A DNA stretch of 64,000 bases, from the NCBI GenBank assembly GCA_030348385.1, contig JAUCFP010000006.1, forward strand, positions 3,371,001 through 3,435,000. Reading direction: 5' to 3'. The position numbers and the translations under genes were made by a program. Below, piece after piece: positions 34,728 to 45,838 of this stretch. Position 1 is the stretch's first letter; each line of letters begins with the position of its first letter. The DNA is from Cytobacillus sp. NJ13. Its GTDB lineage: Bacteria; Bacillota; Bacilli; Bacillales; Cytobacillaceae. A model generated the notes under the pieces. The model ran no database searches. It was not told the origin of the DNA and worked only from the letters and a program-made list of their open reading frames with translations.

Positions 34728-37700
34728 TTATTCTACAGTAACAGCATCTTCAGCAGTTTCCTCATTTGTATAAGGCTCTGCTCTTCTGTATCGCTGCATA
34801 CCTGTTCCGGCTGGGACAAGTTTACCAATAATTACATTCTCTTTCAGGCCAAGAAGCTCATCGCGCTTGCCTTTAATCGCTGCATCGGTAAGAACTCTTG
34901 TCGTCTCCTGGAAGGATGCTGCTGATAAGAATGAATCTGTTTCAAGAGATGCTTTTGTGATACCAAGCAGAACCGGACGTCCTGTTGCAGGCATTTTTCC
35001 AGCAAGAAGGGCTTTTTCATTGGCATCCGTAAATTGATGGATATCAAGCAGAGTACCTGGAAGTACATCTGTTTCTGCCGCATCAATTACACGCACTTTG
35101 CGAAGCATCTGGCGGACCATTACCTCGATGTGCTTATCGCCAATTTCAACACCCTGCATGCGGTATACCTTCTGAACTTCACGCAGCAAGTATTCTTGAA
35201 CAGCTGTTACATCTTTCACTTTAATTAACTCTTTAGGGTCAATAGAACCTTCAGTTAGTTCCTGTCCACGCACTACTTCGTCGTTTACAGCTACTTTTAA
35301 GCGGGCTGTATAAGGTGCTGTATAAGTCTTGGACTCCACTTCACCCTGAACAACAATTTCATGCTGACGGTCGCGGCCTTCATTGATGCCAACTACCACA
35401 CCGTCAATTTCAGAAATAACCGCCTGGCCTTTAGGGTTACGCGCTTCGAAAATTTCCTGGATACGCGGTAAACCTTGAGTGATATCATCTCCTGCTACCC
35501 CACCGGTATGGAACGTACGCATCGTTAACTGTGTACCTGGTTCACCGATGGACTGGGCAGCGATGATACCTACTGCTTCACCAACTTCAACCTCTTGACC
35601 AGTAGCTAAGTTACGGCCGTAGCATTTCTTACATACACCATGACGTGTGTTACAAGTGAATGCAGAACGGATCCACACTTCTTCAATGCCGGATGAGACA
35701 ATCTCAGTGGCGATATCTTCAGTGATCAGGCCATTTTCAGGGACAATCACTTCTTTTGTTTCAGGGTGTTTGATATTTCTTCTTGCATAACGGCCAATCA
35801 GACGCTCTTCCAGCGCTTCAATGACTTCAGTACCATCCTTAAGGGATGCGATCAGCAATCCGCGGTCAGTTCCGCAATCATCATCACGAACAATGACATC
35901 CTGCGCAACGTCAACAAGGCGGCGAGTCAGGTAACCTGAGTCAGCTGTTTTAAGAGCTGTATCAGCAAGACCTTTACGGGCACCGTGTGTAGAAATAAAG
36001 TACTCGAGTACTGTTAAGCCTTCACGGAAACTTGATTTAATCGGCAATTCAATGATGCGTCCAGCCGGGTTGGCCATGAGTCCGCGCATACCAGCTAACT
36101 GAGTGAAGTTGGACGCGTTACCACGGGCACCGGAGTCACTCATCATGAAGATTGGGTTGGATTTATCCAATGACTTCATCAATTTTGCCTGGATATTATC
36201 TTTCGCTGCACTCCAGATTGAAATAACACGATCATAACGCTCGTCTTCGGTAATAAGACCGCGTCTGAACTGTTTCATGACATTATCAACCTTGCCCTGT
36301 GCTTCCTGGATAATTTCCTGCTTCTCCCTTAATACTACGATATCAGCAACACCGACTGTGATACCGGCTTTTGTGGAGTGCCTGAATCCAAGGTTTTTCA
36401 TGCGGTCAAGCATTTTGGACGTTTCAGTGATTTTGAAGCGTTTAAAGACTTCCGCAATGATGTTTCCAAGGATTTTTTTCTTAAACGGATCTACTAGAGG
36501 CATTTCCTTGATAACAGCAGCTACATCAGTAGCAGGCTCTACAAAATATTTCGCAGGAGTTTCAATCTCAAGGTTTTCTTTTGTAGGCTCGTTAATAAAC
36601 GGGAATGTCTCAGGCAGAATTTCGTTGAAAATAAGCTTACCAACCGTAGTTAATAAAAGCTTTTTATTTTGTTCTTCAGTAAATGTCTGATTATTTAAGG
36701 ATCCAGCATGGACAGCTACTCTTGTATGCAAGTGCACATAGCCGTTCTGATAGGCAAGCAGTGCTTCGCTTGTATCTTTAAAAATCATGCCTTCGCCAAC
36801 AGCGCCCGCTCTTTCAAGTGTCAGGTAGTAGTTACCTAATACCATATCCTGTGAAGGAGTAACAACTGGCTTACCGTCTTTCGGGTTCAGGATGTTCTGT
36901 GCTGCCAGCATCAGCAAGCGGGCTTCTGCCTGTGCTTCTGCTGAAAGAGGTACGTGAACAGCCATTTGGTCACCGTCAAAGTCTGCATTGTAAGCAGTAC
37001 ATACGAGTGGATGAAGACGAATAGCACGTCCTTCCACCAATGTCGGTTCGAATGCCTGAATACCGAGTCTGTGTAGAGTTGGGGCACGGTTTAGCAATAC
37101 AGGGTGCTCTTTAATAACACTTTCAAGAACATCCCAAACTTCCGGCTGCACTCTTTCGATCTTGCGTTTTGCAGACTTGATGTTGTGAGCTAAGCCCTTT
37201 TCCACCAATTCCTTCATAACGAATGGCTTGAATAATTCCAATGCCATTTCTTTTGGAAGTCCGCACTGGTACATTTTTAAGTTTGGTCCTACGACGATAA
37301 CCGAACGTCCGGAATAGTCAACACGCTTACCAAGCAAGTTTTGGCGGAAACGGCCCTGTTTCCCTTTAAGCATATGAGACAGGGATTTTAATGGACGGTT
37401 TCCTGGTCCTGTTACCGGTCTTCCGCGGCGTCCGTTATCGATTAGCGCATCTACAGCTTCCTGAAGCATGCGCTTTTCGTTTTGAACGATAATGCTTGGA
37501 GCACCAAGGTCCAATAAACGCTTTAAGCGGTTGTTGCGGTTGATTACACGGCGGTACAGATCATTTAAGTCGGAAGTGGCAAAACGTCCGCCATCCAGCT
37601 GTACCATCGGACGAAGCTCCGGAGGAATAACCGGAAGAACATCCAGAATCATCCAAGATGGTTCATTTCCAGAGCCACGGAAAGCTTCAAGAACTTCCAG

Positions 37701-38327
37701 GCGTTTGATTGCACGAGTGCGTCGCTGGCCCTGGGCAGTTTTCAGTTCCTCTTTAAGGGAATCTACTTCTTTGTTGAGGTCTATGTCAGAAAGAAGTTTC
37801 TTAATAGATTCAGCACCCATGGATGCCTGGAACTTGTTTCCGTACTTTTCGCGGTATGCACGGTATTCTTTTTCAGAAAGCAGCTGCTTCTTTTCAAGAG
37901 CCGTATCGCCTGGATCTGTTACAACATAAGAAGCGAAGTAAATAACTTCCTCAAGTGCACGCGGAGACATGTCCAGCACAAGGCCCATACGGCTTGGGAT
38001 GCCTTTGAAATACCAAATGTGGGATACAGGGGCTGCAAGTTCAATGTGGCCCATTCTTTCACGGCGCACTTTTGCACGTGTTACTTCAACGCCGCATCGA
38101 TCACAGACAACGCCTTTGTATCGAACACGCTTATACTTTCCACAGTGACATTCCCAGTCTTTCGTCGGTCCGAAAATGCGTTCGCAGAATAGACCGTCCT
38201 TTTCTGGTTTTAATGTACGATAGTTGATCGTTTCAGGCTTCTTTACCTCACCATGTGACCAAGAGCGTATCTTATCCGGTGAAGCAAGACCTATTTTCAT
38301 ATACTCGAAATTGTTTACATCTAGCAA
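34728..38327 (-). CDS. rpoC: RNA polymerase beta' subunit
   Basis: The 1199-residue catalytic subunit has the zinc ribbon [20 protein letters not shown] (about 60-79), the magnesium-binding NADFDGDQM (about 449), the bridge helix and trigger loop, and a second zinc site [11 protein letters not shown]. The start is TTG with GGGAGG 10 bases upstream, as in B. subtilis rpoC. It follows rpoB by 126 bases. Confidence 0.99.
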   Translation of the reverse strand: MLDVNNFEYMKIGLASPDKIRSWSHGEVKKPETINYRTLKPEKDGLFCERIFGPTKDWECHCGKYKRVRYKGVVCDRCGVEVTRAKVRRERMGHIELAAPVSHIWYFKGIPSRMGLVLDMSPRALEEVIYFASYVVTDPGDTALEKKQLLSEKEYRAYREKYGNKFQASMGAESIKKLLSDIDLNKEVDSLKEELKTAQGQRRTRAIKRLEVLEAFRGSGNEPSWMILDVLPVIPPELRPMVQLDGGRFATSDLNDLYRRVINRNNRLKRLLDLGAPSIIVQNEKRMLQEAVDALIDNGRRGRPVTGPGNRPLKSLSHMLKGKQGRFRQNLLGKRVDYSGRSVIVVGPNLKMYQCGLPKEMALELFKPFVMKELVEKGLAHNIKSAKRKIERVQPEVWDVLESVIKEHPVLLNRAPTLHRLGIQAFEPTLVEGRAIRLHPLVCTAYNADFDGDQMAVHVPLSAEAQAEARLLMLAAQNILNPKDGKPVVTPSQDMVLGNYYLTLERAGAVGEGMIFKDTSEALLAYQNGYVHLHTRVAVHAGSLNNQTFTEEQNKKLLLTTVGKLIFNEILPETFPFINEPTKENLEIETPAKYFVEPATDVAAVIKEMPLVDPFKKKILGNIIAEVFKRFKITETSKMLDRMKNLGFRHSTKAGITVGVADIVVLREKQEIIQEAQGKVDNVMKQFRRGLITEDERYDRVISIWSAAKDNIQAKLMKSLDKSNPIFMMSDSGARGNASNFTQLAGMRGLMANPAGRIIELPIKSSFREGLTVLEYFISTHGARKGLADTALKTADSGYLTRRLVDVAQDVIVRDDDCGTDRGLLIASLKDGTEVIEALEERLIGRYARRNIKHPETKEVIVPENGLITEDIATEIVSSGIEEVWIRSAFTCNTRHGVCKKCYGRNLATGQEVEVGEAVGIIAAQSIGEPGTQLTMRTFHTGGVAGDDITQGLPRIQEIFEARNPKGQAVISEIDGVVVGINEGRDRQHEIVVQGEVESKTYTAPYTARLKVAVNDEVVRGQELTEGSIDPKELIKVKDVTAVQEYLLREVQKVYRMQGVEIGDKHIEVMVRQMLRKVRVIDAAETDVLPGTLLDIHQFTDANEKALLAGKMPATGRPVLLGITKASLETDSFLSAASFQETTRVLTDAAIKGKRDELLGLKENVIIGKLVPAGTGMQRYRRAEPYTNEETAEDAVTVE

Positions 38328-38453
38328 GGGGCCTACCTCCCTTTTGATCTCCGGGTTTTACCCTTATTGCTCAAACAGCAAAAGTGCCAATAATATCCCC
38401 AGCAGCCTCCGCCATTTGACGGAGCGCCCAGGGATTAAGGAATTTATATTAAA

Positions 38454-41400
38454 TTATTCTTTCGTAACTGCTTGCTCTTCGTTTTGCGTTTCCGGAGCGA
38501 TTGTCAATGATTCAGCCTGCTGAACATCATCTTCATCTTCCAGGTCGCGCATTTCAATTTCTTCTTCATCGCCAGAAAGGATCTTAACATCCATACCTAA
38601 ACTTTGAAGTTCTTTGATTAGTACCTTGAATGACTCCGGTACGCCTGGTTCAGGAACATTCTCGCCTTTGACGATTGATTCATAAGTCTTAACACGTCCA
38701 ACGACGTCATCGGACTTAACCGTTAAGATCTCCTGAAGTGTATAGGCAGCACCATATGCTTCAAGTGCCCAAACCTCCATCTCACCGAAACGCTGTCCGC
38801 CAAACTGAGCTTTACCGCCCAATGGCTGCTGCGTAACAAGAGAGTAAGGTCCTGTTGAACGGGCATGGAGCTTATCGTCAACCATGTGCGCCAGTTTGAT
38901 CATATACATGACACCAACTGATACACGGTTGTCAAACGGCTCGCCTGAACGTCCATCATAAAGGACAGTTTTTGCATCACGCGCCATGCCTGCTTCTTCA
39001 ATCGTTGCCCACACATCTTCCTCGCGGGCACCATCGAATACAGGAGATGCTACGTGAATGCCCAGTGCTCTGGCAGCCATACCAAGGTGAAGCTCAAGCA
39101 CCTGTCCGATGTTCATACGCGATGGAACCCCAAGAGGGTTTAACATGATGTCTACTGGAGTGCCATCCGGCAGGTAAGGCATGTCTTCTTCCGGTAAAAT
39201 ACGGGAGATAACACCTTTGTTACCGTGGCGTCCGGCCATCTTGTCCCCTTCAGAGATTTTACGCTTCTGAACGATATATACACGTACAAGCTGGTTTACA
39301 CCTGGAGGAAGCTCATCTCCATCTTCCCTGTTAAACACTTTAACATCCAGTACGATACCGCCGCCGCCGTGTGGCACACGAAGGGAAGTATCGCGGACTT
39401 CACGTGCTTTTTCACCAAAGATTGCGTGCAATAGCCTTTCTTCAGCTGTCAGTTCCGTTACCCCTTTAGGAGTTACTTTACCAACAAGAAGGTCGCCATC
39501 TTTTACTTCCGCACCTGTGCGGATAATTCCGCGTTCGTCCAGATTGCGCAGTGCATCTTCCCCAACGTTAGGGATATCTCTTGTAATCTCTTCAGGTCCA
39601 AGCTTTGTATCGCGTGATTCTGATTCATATTCTTCAATATGGATAGATGTATAAACATCATCTTTTACAAGGCGCTCACTCATAATGATCGCATCCTCGT
39701 AGTTATATCCATCCCATGTCATGAATGCGACAAGAACGTTGCGTCCAAGCGCTAGTTCACCAAGTTCCATGGAAGGTCCGTCAGCAAGGATTTCTCCTTT
39801 TGTTACACGGTTGCCTACAGCAACGATTGGGCGCTGGTTGTAGCAAGTTCCCTGGTTGGAACGGATGAATTTAAGCATTCTGTATTTATCAAGATCACCT
39901 TTAACTTCCTGGCCATCCACGTTTTGAATGCGGCGAACCCAAACTTCGCGCGCTTCTACATGCTCAACAATTCCCTCATGCTTACAGATAACTGCAGCAC
40001 CTGAGTCTTTACCAGATACATATTCCATACCAGTACCAACTCTTGGCGCTTCCGGCTGCATCAAAGGCACAGCCTGACGCTGCATGTTCGCTCCCATTAG
40101 GGCACGGTTGGAGTCATCGTTTTCCAAGAATGGAATACATGCCGTCGCAGCAGAAACTACCTGTTTAGGCGATACATCCATGTAGTCAACACGGTCGCGT
40201 TTCACAACTGTGTTTTCCCCTTTGAAACGGGCTACTACTTCTTCGTCAAGGAATGAACCATCGTCACCAAGAAGTGCATTCGCCTGGGCCACTACATAGT
40301 TATCCTCTTCATCAGCTGTCAGATAGTCGATGCGGGATGTAACTTTCCCTGTTTCAGGGTCAATTCGGCGATATGGTGTTTCAATAAATCCGAAACGGTT
40401 TACCTTCGCAAATGAAGATAAGGAGTTAATCAAACCGATGTTTGGTCCCTCCGGCGTTTCAATCGGACACATACGCCCATAGTGAGAGTAGTGAACGTCA
40501 CGTACTTCGAAGCCGGCACGTTCACGTGTCAGACCACCAGGTCCTAACGCAGAAAGACGGCGTTTATGTGTCAGTTCAGCAAGCGGATTTGTCTGGTCCA
40601 TGAACTGGGACAACTGCGAGCTTCCAAAGAACTCTTTAATTGACGCAATTACAGGACGGATATTAATCAGCTGCTGAGGTGTAATGGTATTTGTATCTTG
40701 GATGGACATTCTCTCGCGGACCACACGCTCCATACGGGAAAGACCGATACGGAACTGATTCTGCAACAGTTCTCCGACTGAACGAAGACGTCTGTTTCCA
40801 AGATGGTCGATATCATCTGTATCTCCTACAGAATGCAAAAGGTTAAAGAAATAACTGATTGATGCAATGATGTCGGAAGGTGAAATGTTTTTCACTGCTT
40901 CTTCAACGTAGGCATTGCCGATTACATTGATGACTTTTTCGCCATCTTCATTAGGCGCGTAAATCTTAATAGACTGAAGCAATACTTCATCATCTACTAC
41001 TCCGCCCAAAAGGCTTACGGTTTTAAAGCCGATATCCTTCTCCAGGTTAGGAAGGATCCGGTCTAATGTGCGGCGGTCAAGCGTAACGCCTTTTTCCGCA
41101 ATAATTTCGCCAGTTTCTGGATCCACAAGCGTTTCAGCCAGTTTTTGACCGAACAGGCGATTTTTGATATGAAGCTTCTTATTGATCTTATAGCGTCCAA
41201 CATTCGCCAGGTCATAGCGCTTTGGATCGAAAAATCTTGAGACAAGCAAGCTTTTCGCATTTTCGACCGTTGGCGGTTCGCCCGGACGAAGGCGCTCATA
41301 AATTTCAAGTAGCGCTTTCTCTGTACTTTCAGTATTATCTTTTTCAAGAGTGTTGCGAATGTACTCGTTGTCTCCAATCAAATCGATGATCTCTTGATCA

Positions 41401-42008
41401 GAGCCGAACCCAAGTGCACGCAAAAGAACCGTAACGGGCAGTTTCCGAGTACGATCTATTCTGACGTATACGACGTCTTTGGCATCTGTTTCATACTCAA
41501 GCCATGCGCCGCGGTTCGGGATTACGGTTGCTGTAAAGCCTTTTTTCCCGTTTTTATCAAGCTTTCCACTGAAATATACGCTCGGTGAACGTACTAACTG
41601 GGATACAATGACACGTTCCGCTCCGTTAATAACGAACGTACCTGTCTCTGTCATAAGCGGGAAGTCACCCATAAAGACATCCTGGTCTTTAACTTCGCCT
41701 GTTTCTTTGTTTACAAGACGCACTTTCACACGTAAAGGTGCAGAATATGTAACATCTCGTTCTTTCGATTCCTCAACGGAATATTTTGGTTCGCCAAGGC
41801 TGTAATCAATAAATTCAAGCGACAAATTACCAGTAAAGTCTTCAATCGGAGAAATATCATGGAACATTTCTCGTAAACCCTCATCAAGAAACCATTGATA
41901 AGAAGAGGTTTGGATTTCGATTAGATTTGGTAATTCTAAAACTTCACTGATTCGTGCGTAACTTCTACGTTGGCGGTGTCGTCCATACTGAACTAGTTGA
42001 CCTGTCAA
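38454..42008 (-). CDS. rpoB: RNA polymerase beta subunit
   Basis: The 1184-residue subunit begins [19 protein letters not shown], with TTG as start; GAGGGGTG lies 6 bases upstream. The GTG three codons earlier is inside that ribosome binding site. The rifampicin-binding cluster is [20 protein letters not shown] followed by RRLSALGP, wild type at the usual resistance positions (Q, D, H, S). The C-terminal tail is acidic. A 340-base leader with a hairpin repeat precedes it. Confidence 0.99.
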   Translation of the reverse strand: MTGQLVQYGRHRQRRSYARISEVLELPNLIEIQTSSYQWFLDEGLREMFHDISPIEDFTGNLSLEFIDYSLGEPKYSVEESKERDVTYSAPLRVKVRLVNKETGEVKDQDVFMGDFPLMTETGTFVINGAERVIVSQLVRSPSVYFSGKLDKNGKKGFTATVIPNRGAWLEYETDAKDVVYVRIDRTRKLPVTVLLRALGFGSDQEIIDLIGDNEYIRNTLEKDNTESTEKALLEIYERLRPGEPPTVENAKSLLVSRFFDPKRYDLANVGRYKINKKLHIKNRLFGQKLAETLVDPETGEIIAEKGVTLDRRTLDRILPNLEKDIGFKTVSLLGGVVDDEVLLQSIKIYAPNEDGEKVINVIGNAYVEEAVKNISPSDIIASISYFFNLLHSVGDTDDIDHLGNRRLRSVGELLQNQFRIGLSRMERVVRERMSIQDTNTITPQQLINIRPVIASIKEFFGSSQLSQFMDQTNPLAELTHKRRLSALGPGGLTRERAGFEVRDVHYSHYGRMCPIETPEGPNIGLINSLSSFAKVNRFGFIETPYRRIDPETGKVTSRIDYLTADEEDNYVVAQANALLGDDGSFLDEEVVARFKGENTVVKRDRVDYMDVSPKQVVSAATACIPFLENDDSNRALMGANMQRQAVPLMQPEAPRVGTGMEYVSGKDSGAAVICKHEGIVEHVEAREVWVRRIQNVDGQEVKGDLDKYRMLKFIRSNQGTCYNQRPIVAVGNRVTKGEILADGPSMELGELALGRNVLVAFMTWDGYNYEDAIIMSERLVKDDVYTSIHIEEYESESRDTKLGPEEITRDIPNVGEDALRNLDERGIIRTGAEVKDGDLLVGKVTPKGVTELTAEERLLHAIFGEKAREVRDTSLRVPHGGGGIVLDVKVFNREDGDELPPGVNQLVRVYIVQKRKISEGDKMAGRHGNKGVISRILPEEDMPYLPDGTPVDIMLNPLGVPSRMNIGQVLELHLGMAARALGIHVASPVFDGAREEDVWATIEEAGMARDAKTVLYDGRSGEPFDNRVSVGVMYMIKLAHMVDDKLHARSTGPYSLVTQQPLGGKAQFGGQRFGEMEVWALEAYGAAYTLQEILTVKSDDVVGRVKTYESIVKGENVPEPGVPESFKVLIKELQSLGMDVKILSGDEEEIEMRDLEDEDDVQQAESLTIAPETQNEEQAVTKE

Positions 42009-42060
42009 CTGATTCACCCCTCAAATCAAGCGTTATTGTTGCTAATAGCAATTTATATCA

Positions 42061-42212
42061 TCTTATAAGAAAAGCTAAAGAGCGCCTGCCTATCGGCGAC
42101 AAGCTTTAGACCCGAAACCGATGGCGCAAAGAGCAGCCAGCGAACTGGCTTAGAAGCTGGGCTTTTCCCGAAGAAGTACAGGGACATAAGCCAAACCTCC
42201 ATTCTTATAAGA
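42061..42212 (+). repeat. Hairpin repeat copy C in rpoB leader, flanked by 10-bp direct repeats
   Basis: The element is bounded by TCTTATAAGA at 42061-42070 and 42203-42212. Inside are GAAAAGC, GCGCC, ATCGGCGACAAGC, TTTAGACCCGAAACCGAT and GGCGC, matching copy B with its inner arm deleted, followed by an unrelated hairpin (CCAGC...CTGG) and the ACATAAGCCAAACCTCC block. The flanking repeats look like a target-site duplication, though the sequence is itself palindromic. Confidence 0.68.
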
Positions 42213-42356
42213 CAAAAAGAAAAAGGGTTTTCACTTCAAAAACCACATTTTCACAATACGACTATTATTTTGTTAGCATTCCCACTAAAACCAAATTTAT
42301 ACAACTATTAGATAAATTTAGTTATAAATAGAAATATAATATGTTGGCATTTTACA

Positions 42357-42385
42357 ATACTATCATAGCAAAAAAGTCAAGTCAA
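42357..42385 (-). promoter_or_regulatory. Candidate rpoB promoter
   Basis: TTGACT (42380-42385), 17 bases, TAGTAT (42357-42362). The -35 overlaps the rsmC stop region. It implies a leader of about 340 bases. Confidence 0.6.
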
Positions 42386-42984
42386 TCTTTTTTTGCTCTT
42401 AAAATAAAATAGCCTTTTTTCTTTTCTGCCGTCTCCACTTCGCCGAATAACTCTGTGAGTTTGTCGATGGCAGATGGTGCACCCTGCTTTTTCTGGATGA
42501 CAACCCATAGCTCTCCTCCAGAAATTAGCGAATTAAAACTTTGTTCGAAAATATCATGAACAACCTTTTTCCCGGCACGGATTGGCGGGTTTGTCAGAAT
42601 GGCCGCATACTTATTGCCTTTTGTATTTTCAAGGCGGTCACTTTCATAGATTTGCACATTTTTAATCCCGTTCAATTCAGCATTTTCCTTCGCAAGACCG
42701 AGCGCCCTCTCATTCACATCAATCATATGAACAGTCCGTTCAGGCATTAGCTTTGCTGCAGTCAGCCCAATTGGCCCGTATCCGCAGCCGACATCAAGAA
42801 TGTTTCCTTCAGCTTCCGGCTGTTCAAAAGTCTCAATTAATAATCTTGAACCGAAATCCACTTCACCCTTTGAAAAAACACCATTATCTGTTTTAAAGCG
42901 GAATGGATACTCCTTTAGAGTATAACTCCAGGTTTTAGGACTGCTTTCAACTTTTTGCGTTTGGGAATAGTAGTGTTCAGACAT
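42382..42984 (-). CDS. rsmC: Class I SAM-dependent rRNA methyltransferase (RsmC-like, YbxB)
   Basis: The 200-residue enzyme has the SAM motif ILDVGCGYGPIGL (about residues 57-69) and the amino-methyltransferase catalytic motif NPPIR (about 130). It is the single-domain form of the RsmC/RlmG group that targets G1207 of 16S rRNA; the exact target in Bacillus is not shown here. Context between rplL and rpoB matches B. subtilis ybxB. It has its own promoter, and the ATG has GGAGGTG 6 bases upstream. Confidence 0.9.
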   Translation of the reverse strand: MSEHYYSQTQKVESSPKTWSYTLKEYPFRFKTDNGVFSKGEVDFGSRLLIETFEQPEAEGNILDVGCGYGPIGLTAAKLMPERTVHMIDVNERALGLAKENAELNGIKNVQIYESDRLENTKGNKYAAILTNPPIRAGKKVVHDIFEQSFNSLISGGELWVVIQKKQGAPSAIDKLTELFGEVETAEKKKGYFILRAKKD

Positions 42985-43051
42985 GAAATCACCTCCAGGG
43001 AGAATATATAAGAAGAAAATAGGAGAATCACAATTAAGTGGTTTCGAAGGA

Positions 43052-43080
43052 ATTATATAGGATTGCCCACTAAAAAGCAA
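43052..43080 (-). promoter_or_regulatory. Sigma-A promoter of rsmC
   Basis: TTGCTT (43075-43080), 17 bases, TATAAT (43052-43057), downstream of the rplL terminator. Confidence 0.75.
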
Positions 43081-43110
43081 AAGGTTAAAGTGCTGATGTA
43101 TATTTGATCT

Positions 43111-43144
43111 CAAAATAAAAAGCCCGCTTAAGCAGCGGGCTTTT
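43111..43144 (-). terminator. rplL terminator
   Basis: A perfect 11-bp stem AAAAGCCCGCT / AGCGGGCTTTT is followed by T-rich sequence, 12 bases past the rplL stop. Confidence 0.92.
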
Positions 43145-43155
43145 CATAAATGATA

Positions 43156-43521
43156 TTACTTAACTTCAACGCCAGCTCCAACTTCTTCAAGCTTAGCTTT
43201 AACTTCTTCAGCTTCTTCTTTAGAAACGCCTTCTTTAAGAGCTTTAGGAGTGTTGTCAACAAGTTCTTTTGCTTCTTTAAGTCCAAGACCTGTGATTTCA
43301 CGTACCACTTTGATAACTTTGATTTTTTGGTCGCCTGCAGAAGCAAGAACAACGTCAAATTCAGTTTGTTCTTCAACAGCGCCGCCAGCAGCAGCTCCAC
43401 CAGCCATTGCTACAGGAGCAGCAGCAGTTACACCAAATTCTTCTTCAATTGCTTTTACTAAGTCGTTTAGTTCTAAAACAGTCATAGATTTAACTGCTTC
43501 AATGATTTGTTCTTTAGTCAT
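43156..43521 (-). CDS. rplL: 50S ribosomal protein L7/L12
   Basis: The 121-residue stalk protein has an N-terminal dimerisation domain ([15 protein letters not shown]), an Ala/Gly-rich hinge (about 35-52) and a C-terminal domain ([20 protein letters not shown]) that binds translational GTPases. Multiple dimers attach to L10. It is 57 bases after rplJ and closed by a strong terminator. Confidence 0.99.
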   Translation of the reverse strand: MTKEQIIEAVKSMTVLELNDLVKAIEEEFGVTAAAPVAMAGGAAAGGAVEEQTEFDVVLASAGDQKIKVIKVVREITGLGLKEAKELVDNTPKALKEGVSKEEAEEVKAKLEEVGAGVEVK

Positions 43522-43578
43522 GATAATGTTTCCTCCTTATTTGTGGTTTGAATCTATTAGTTTAACGCTAGAATTAAC

Positions 43579-44079
43579 TTACGCGCCTTGTTCTTCTTTT
43601 TGATCTGCAACAGCTTTTGCAGCAAGAGCAAGATTGCGGATAGGTGCTTGAAGTACGCTGAGTAGCATAGATAGCAAGCCTTCGCGTGATGGTAGTTCAG
43701 CAAGAGCTTTAATATCTTCTACTGAAGCGACGTTTCCTTCAATTACACCTGCTTTAATTTCAAGTGCTTCATGCTTTTTCGCGAAATCATTTAGGATTTT
43801 CGCTGGAGCAACTACATCTTCTGTGCTGAACGCGATTGCGTTAGGTCCAGTTAAAGCTTCGTTTAAACCGGAAAGTTCAGCAGCTTCAGCAGCACGGCGA
43901 GTCATTGAATTCTTGTATACTTTGAATTCTACGCCAGCTTCACGAAGCTGTTTACGAAGTTCAGTAACTTCAGCAACAGTAAGACCACGGTAGTCAACAA
44001 CAACTGTTGATAAACTTGATTTAAGCTTATCAGCAATTTCTTCTACGATTTGTTTCTTTTGTTCGATAATGCTGCTCAT
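43579..44079 (-). CDS. rplJ: 50S ribosomal protein L10
   Basis: The 166-residue protein has a 23S-binding N-terminal domain ([26 protein letters not shown]) and a C-terminal helix that anchors L7/L12 dimers. The ATG at 44079 has AGGAGGTGTAAGG upstream; the long in-frame extension runs through the leader RNA and is not real. Expression is controlled by the leader at 44085-44263. Confidence 0.98.
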   Translation of the reverse strand: MSSIIEQKKQIVEEIADKLKSSLSTVVVDYRGLTVAEVTELRKQLREAGVEFKVYKNSMTRRAAEAAELSGLNEALTGPNAIAFSTEDVVAPAKILNDFAKKHEALEIKAGVIEGNVASVEDIKALAELPSREGLLSMLLSVLQAPIRNLALAAKAVADQKEEQGA

Positions 44080-44084
44080 CCTTA

Positions 44085-44263
44085 CACCTCCTGTAGAATT
44101 TCTACATTCATACCGTCCAATAAAAAACCTCCACACCTTTGCAGACATGGAGGAAGTATACAATAGCAAGAAAAAGCAAATTCTATCGTAATACCTCGGC
44201 AGGAAATTAAGCAATCAAGCACCTGCTGTCTACGGCACAAATGTTATTATATTTTTAACAACA
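44085..44263 (-). ncRNA. L10 leader, ribosomal protein attenuator
   Basis: The transcript from the promoter at 44270 carries about 180 bases before rplJ, including the GCAGG / CCTGC stem region (about 44205-44230) and an intrinsic terminator (CCTCCA / TGGAGG, 44128-44153, then six T). The position and terminator fit the L10 leader, where L10(L12)4 binding promotes termination. Confidence 0.75.
44121..44153 (-). terminator. Attenuator terminator in L10 leader
   Basis: The stem CCTCCA / TGGAGG with inner pairing is followed by seven A on the plus strand, which is a T run on the coding strand. It lies 42 bases upstream of rplJ. Confidence 0.8.
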
Positions 44264-44269
44264 AAATAC

Positions 44270-44298
44270 ATATTACAGCATGTATTTTAGAATGTCAA
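44270..44298 (-). promoter_or_regulatory. Sigma-A promoter of rplJ-rplL
   Basis: TTGACA (44293-44298), 17 bases, TAATAT (44270-44275), adjacent to the rplA stop. Confidence 0.85.
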
Positions 44299-44304
44299 TT
44301 GTTA

Positions 44305-45003
44305 TTATTTTACTGCAACAGATGAAGGATCTACTTTTACGCCAGGTCCCATAGTAGAAGTAACAGAAACGTTCTTCATGTAAGTTCCTTTAGCAGCAGC
44401 AGGCTTCACTTTCATCATTGTATCGAAAATAGTGTTGAAGTTTTCAACAAGCTTTTCGTCTTCGAAAGATACTTTACCGATTGGCACGTGGATGTTACCA
44501 GCTTTGTCAACACGGTATTCAACTTTACCTGCTTTGATTTCGTTAACTGCTTTTTGAACGTCAAAAGTAACTGTGCCAGTCTTAGGGTTTGGCATTAAGC
44601 CTTTAGGTCCTAATACGCGGCCAAGTTTACCAACTTCACCCATCATGTCAGGTGTAGCAACGATTACATCAAAGTCGAACCAGCCTTGGCTGATTTTGTT
44701 GATATATTCAGAATCACCTACGAAATCTGCTCCAGCAGCTTCTGCTTCTTTCGCTTTTTCACCCTTAGCGAAAACAAGAACGCGCTGAGTTTTACCAGTT
44801 CCGTTTGGAAGAACAACTGCTCCACGGATTTGCTGGTCAGCTTTCTTAGGGTCAACTCCAAGACGGAATGCTACCTCAACAGTTGCATCAAATTTTGCAA
44901 AATTAGTTTTCTTCGCAAGTTCAATTGCCTCAGCAATCGGGTAAGCTTTTGAAGAATCAACAAGCTTCGCAGCTTCTGCGTACTTCTTACCTTTTTTAGC
45001 CAT
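44305..45003 (-). CDS. rplA: 50S ribosomal protein L1
   Basis: The 232-residue protein has [51 protein letters not shown] and [22 protein letters not shown]1 forms the mobile stalk that handles E-site tRNA and often represses its own mRNA. The ATG at 45003 has AAGGAGG upstream; a longer frame through the preceding repeats is not real. Confidence 0.98.
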   Translation of the reverse strand: MAKKGKKYAEAAKLVDSSKAYPIAEAIELAKKTNFAKFDATVEVAFRLGVDPKKADQQIRGAVVLPNGTGKTQRVLVFAKGEKAKEAEAAGADFVGDSEYINKISQGWFDFDVIVATPDMMGEVGKLGRVLGPKGLMPNPKTGTVTFDVQKAVNEIKAGKVEYRVDKAGNIHVPIGKVSFEDEKLVENFNTIFDTMMKVKPAAAKGTYMKNVSVTSTMGPGVKVDPSSVAVK

Positions 45004-45051
45004 TTTTATTTCCTCCTTGATTGTGGTTTTAGCGGAATAACCTCCCACGAG

Positions 45052-45092
45052 TAAAAGCGGAGGCACCTCGGTCAAAGGTGCCGCAGCTAGAT
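45052..45092 (+). repeat. Hairpin repeat copy D (minimal form)
   Basis: AAAAGCGGAGGCACC, short loop, GGTGCCGCAGCTAGATA. The 41-bp unit is only the outer hairpin and ends. It lies in the rplK-rplA gap directly beside copy E. Confidence 0.7.
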
Positions 45093-45095
45093 ACC

Positions 45096-45133
45096 GAAAA
45101 GCGGAGGCGCCATAAGGCGCCTGCGCTAGACAG
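45096..45133 (+). repeat. Hairpin repeat copy E (minimal form)
   Basis: GAAAAGCGGAGGCGCC, loop ATAA, GGCGCCTGCGCTAGACAG. It is the cleanest minimal unit: a 6-bp GGCGCC stem framed by the two family ends. Tandem with copy D, 3 bases apart. Confidence 0.75.
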
Positions 45134-45173
45134 AACAAAGGTTGCGAGTGAAACAAAATTCAGCGTCGCAACC
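45134..45173 (-). other. Hairpin downstream of rplK
   Basis: GGTTGCGA and TCGCAACC (8 bp) enclose 18 bases, then TTTGTTC follows on the coding strand. It may be a leaky terminator or a structure that tunes rplA relative to rplK. Confidence 0.5.
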
Positions 45174-45201
45174 TCATCCCTAAATCTGCTTCATGCATGG
45201 A

Positions 45202-45627
45202 TTAGTCTTCGATAACGATACCCATGCTGCGTGCAGTACCTTCAACCATACGCATTGCAGCTTCTACGCTTGCAGCGTTTAGATCAGGCATCTTTGTTTC
45301 AGCAATCTCGCGTACCTTGTCACGCTTGACTGTTGCTACTTTATTACGGTTTGGTTCACCAGAACCAGACTCGATTCCAGCCGCTTTCTTAAGAAGAACT
45401 GCAGCAGGAGGAGTTTTCGTAATAAATGTAAATGAACGGTCTTCAAAAACCGTGATTTCAACAGGAATGATTAAGCCAGCTTGTTCAGCTGTGCGAGCAT
45501 TAAATTCCTTACAGAATCCCATGATGTTAACACCTGCTTGACCTAGTGCCGGTCCTACTGGCGGTGCAGGGTTTGCTTTACCTGCAGGGATTTGCAGCTT
45601 TACAAGTTTGATTACTTTTTTAGCCAC
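45202..45627 (-). CDS. rplK: 50S ribosomal protein L11
   Basis: The 141-residue protein has [35 protein letters not shown] and the C-terminal rRNA-binding domain with [24 protein letters not shown] helix. L11 is needed for RelA-type stringent sensing. The start is GTG with AAGGAGGTG upstream. The rplK-rplA gap is unusually long (198 bases) because of inserted repeats. Confidence 0.98.
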   Translation of the reverse strand: MAKKVIKLVKLQIPAGKANPAPPVGPALGQAGVNIMGFCKEFNARTAEQAGLIIPVEITVFEDRSFTFITKTPPAAVLLKKAAGIESGSGEPNRNKVATVKRDKVREIAETKMPDLNAASVEAAMRMVEGTARSMGIVIED

Positions 45628-45762
45628 GAGACACACCTCCTTAAAGTCCGTGATGTGGTAATAGGGAAAATTCCCTCCCACTCAACTTATAGTCTTTATA
45701 TTAAGATAAAGAACTTTTAACTATTGTCCAGTCTCTTTGACCGAGACATACTGACCTTTGAA

Positions 45763-45791
45763 ATATTATCACTTTTCAAAGTCAATTTCAA
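45763..45791 (-). promoter_or_regulatory. Sigma-A promoter of rplK-rplA
   Basis: TTGAAA (45786-45791), 17 bases, TAATAT (45763-45768), with TGA before the -10. A small GTCTC / GAGAC hairpin lies in the leader. Confidence 0.75.
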
Positions 45792-45838
45792 GTTTTTTTA
45801 CAAAGATATATAAAAGTACTTTCACAGCAGACTGCTTC

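Noticed and set aside
38454..42008. Rifampicin resistance mutation in rpoB
   Set aside because: The cluster around [10 protein letters not shown] and [10 protein letters not shown] is wild type at the usual resistance positions.
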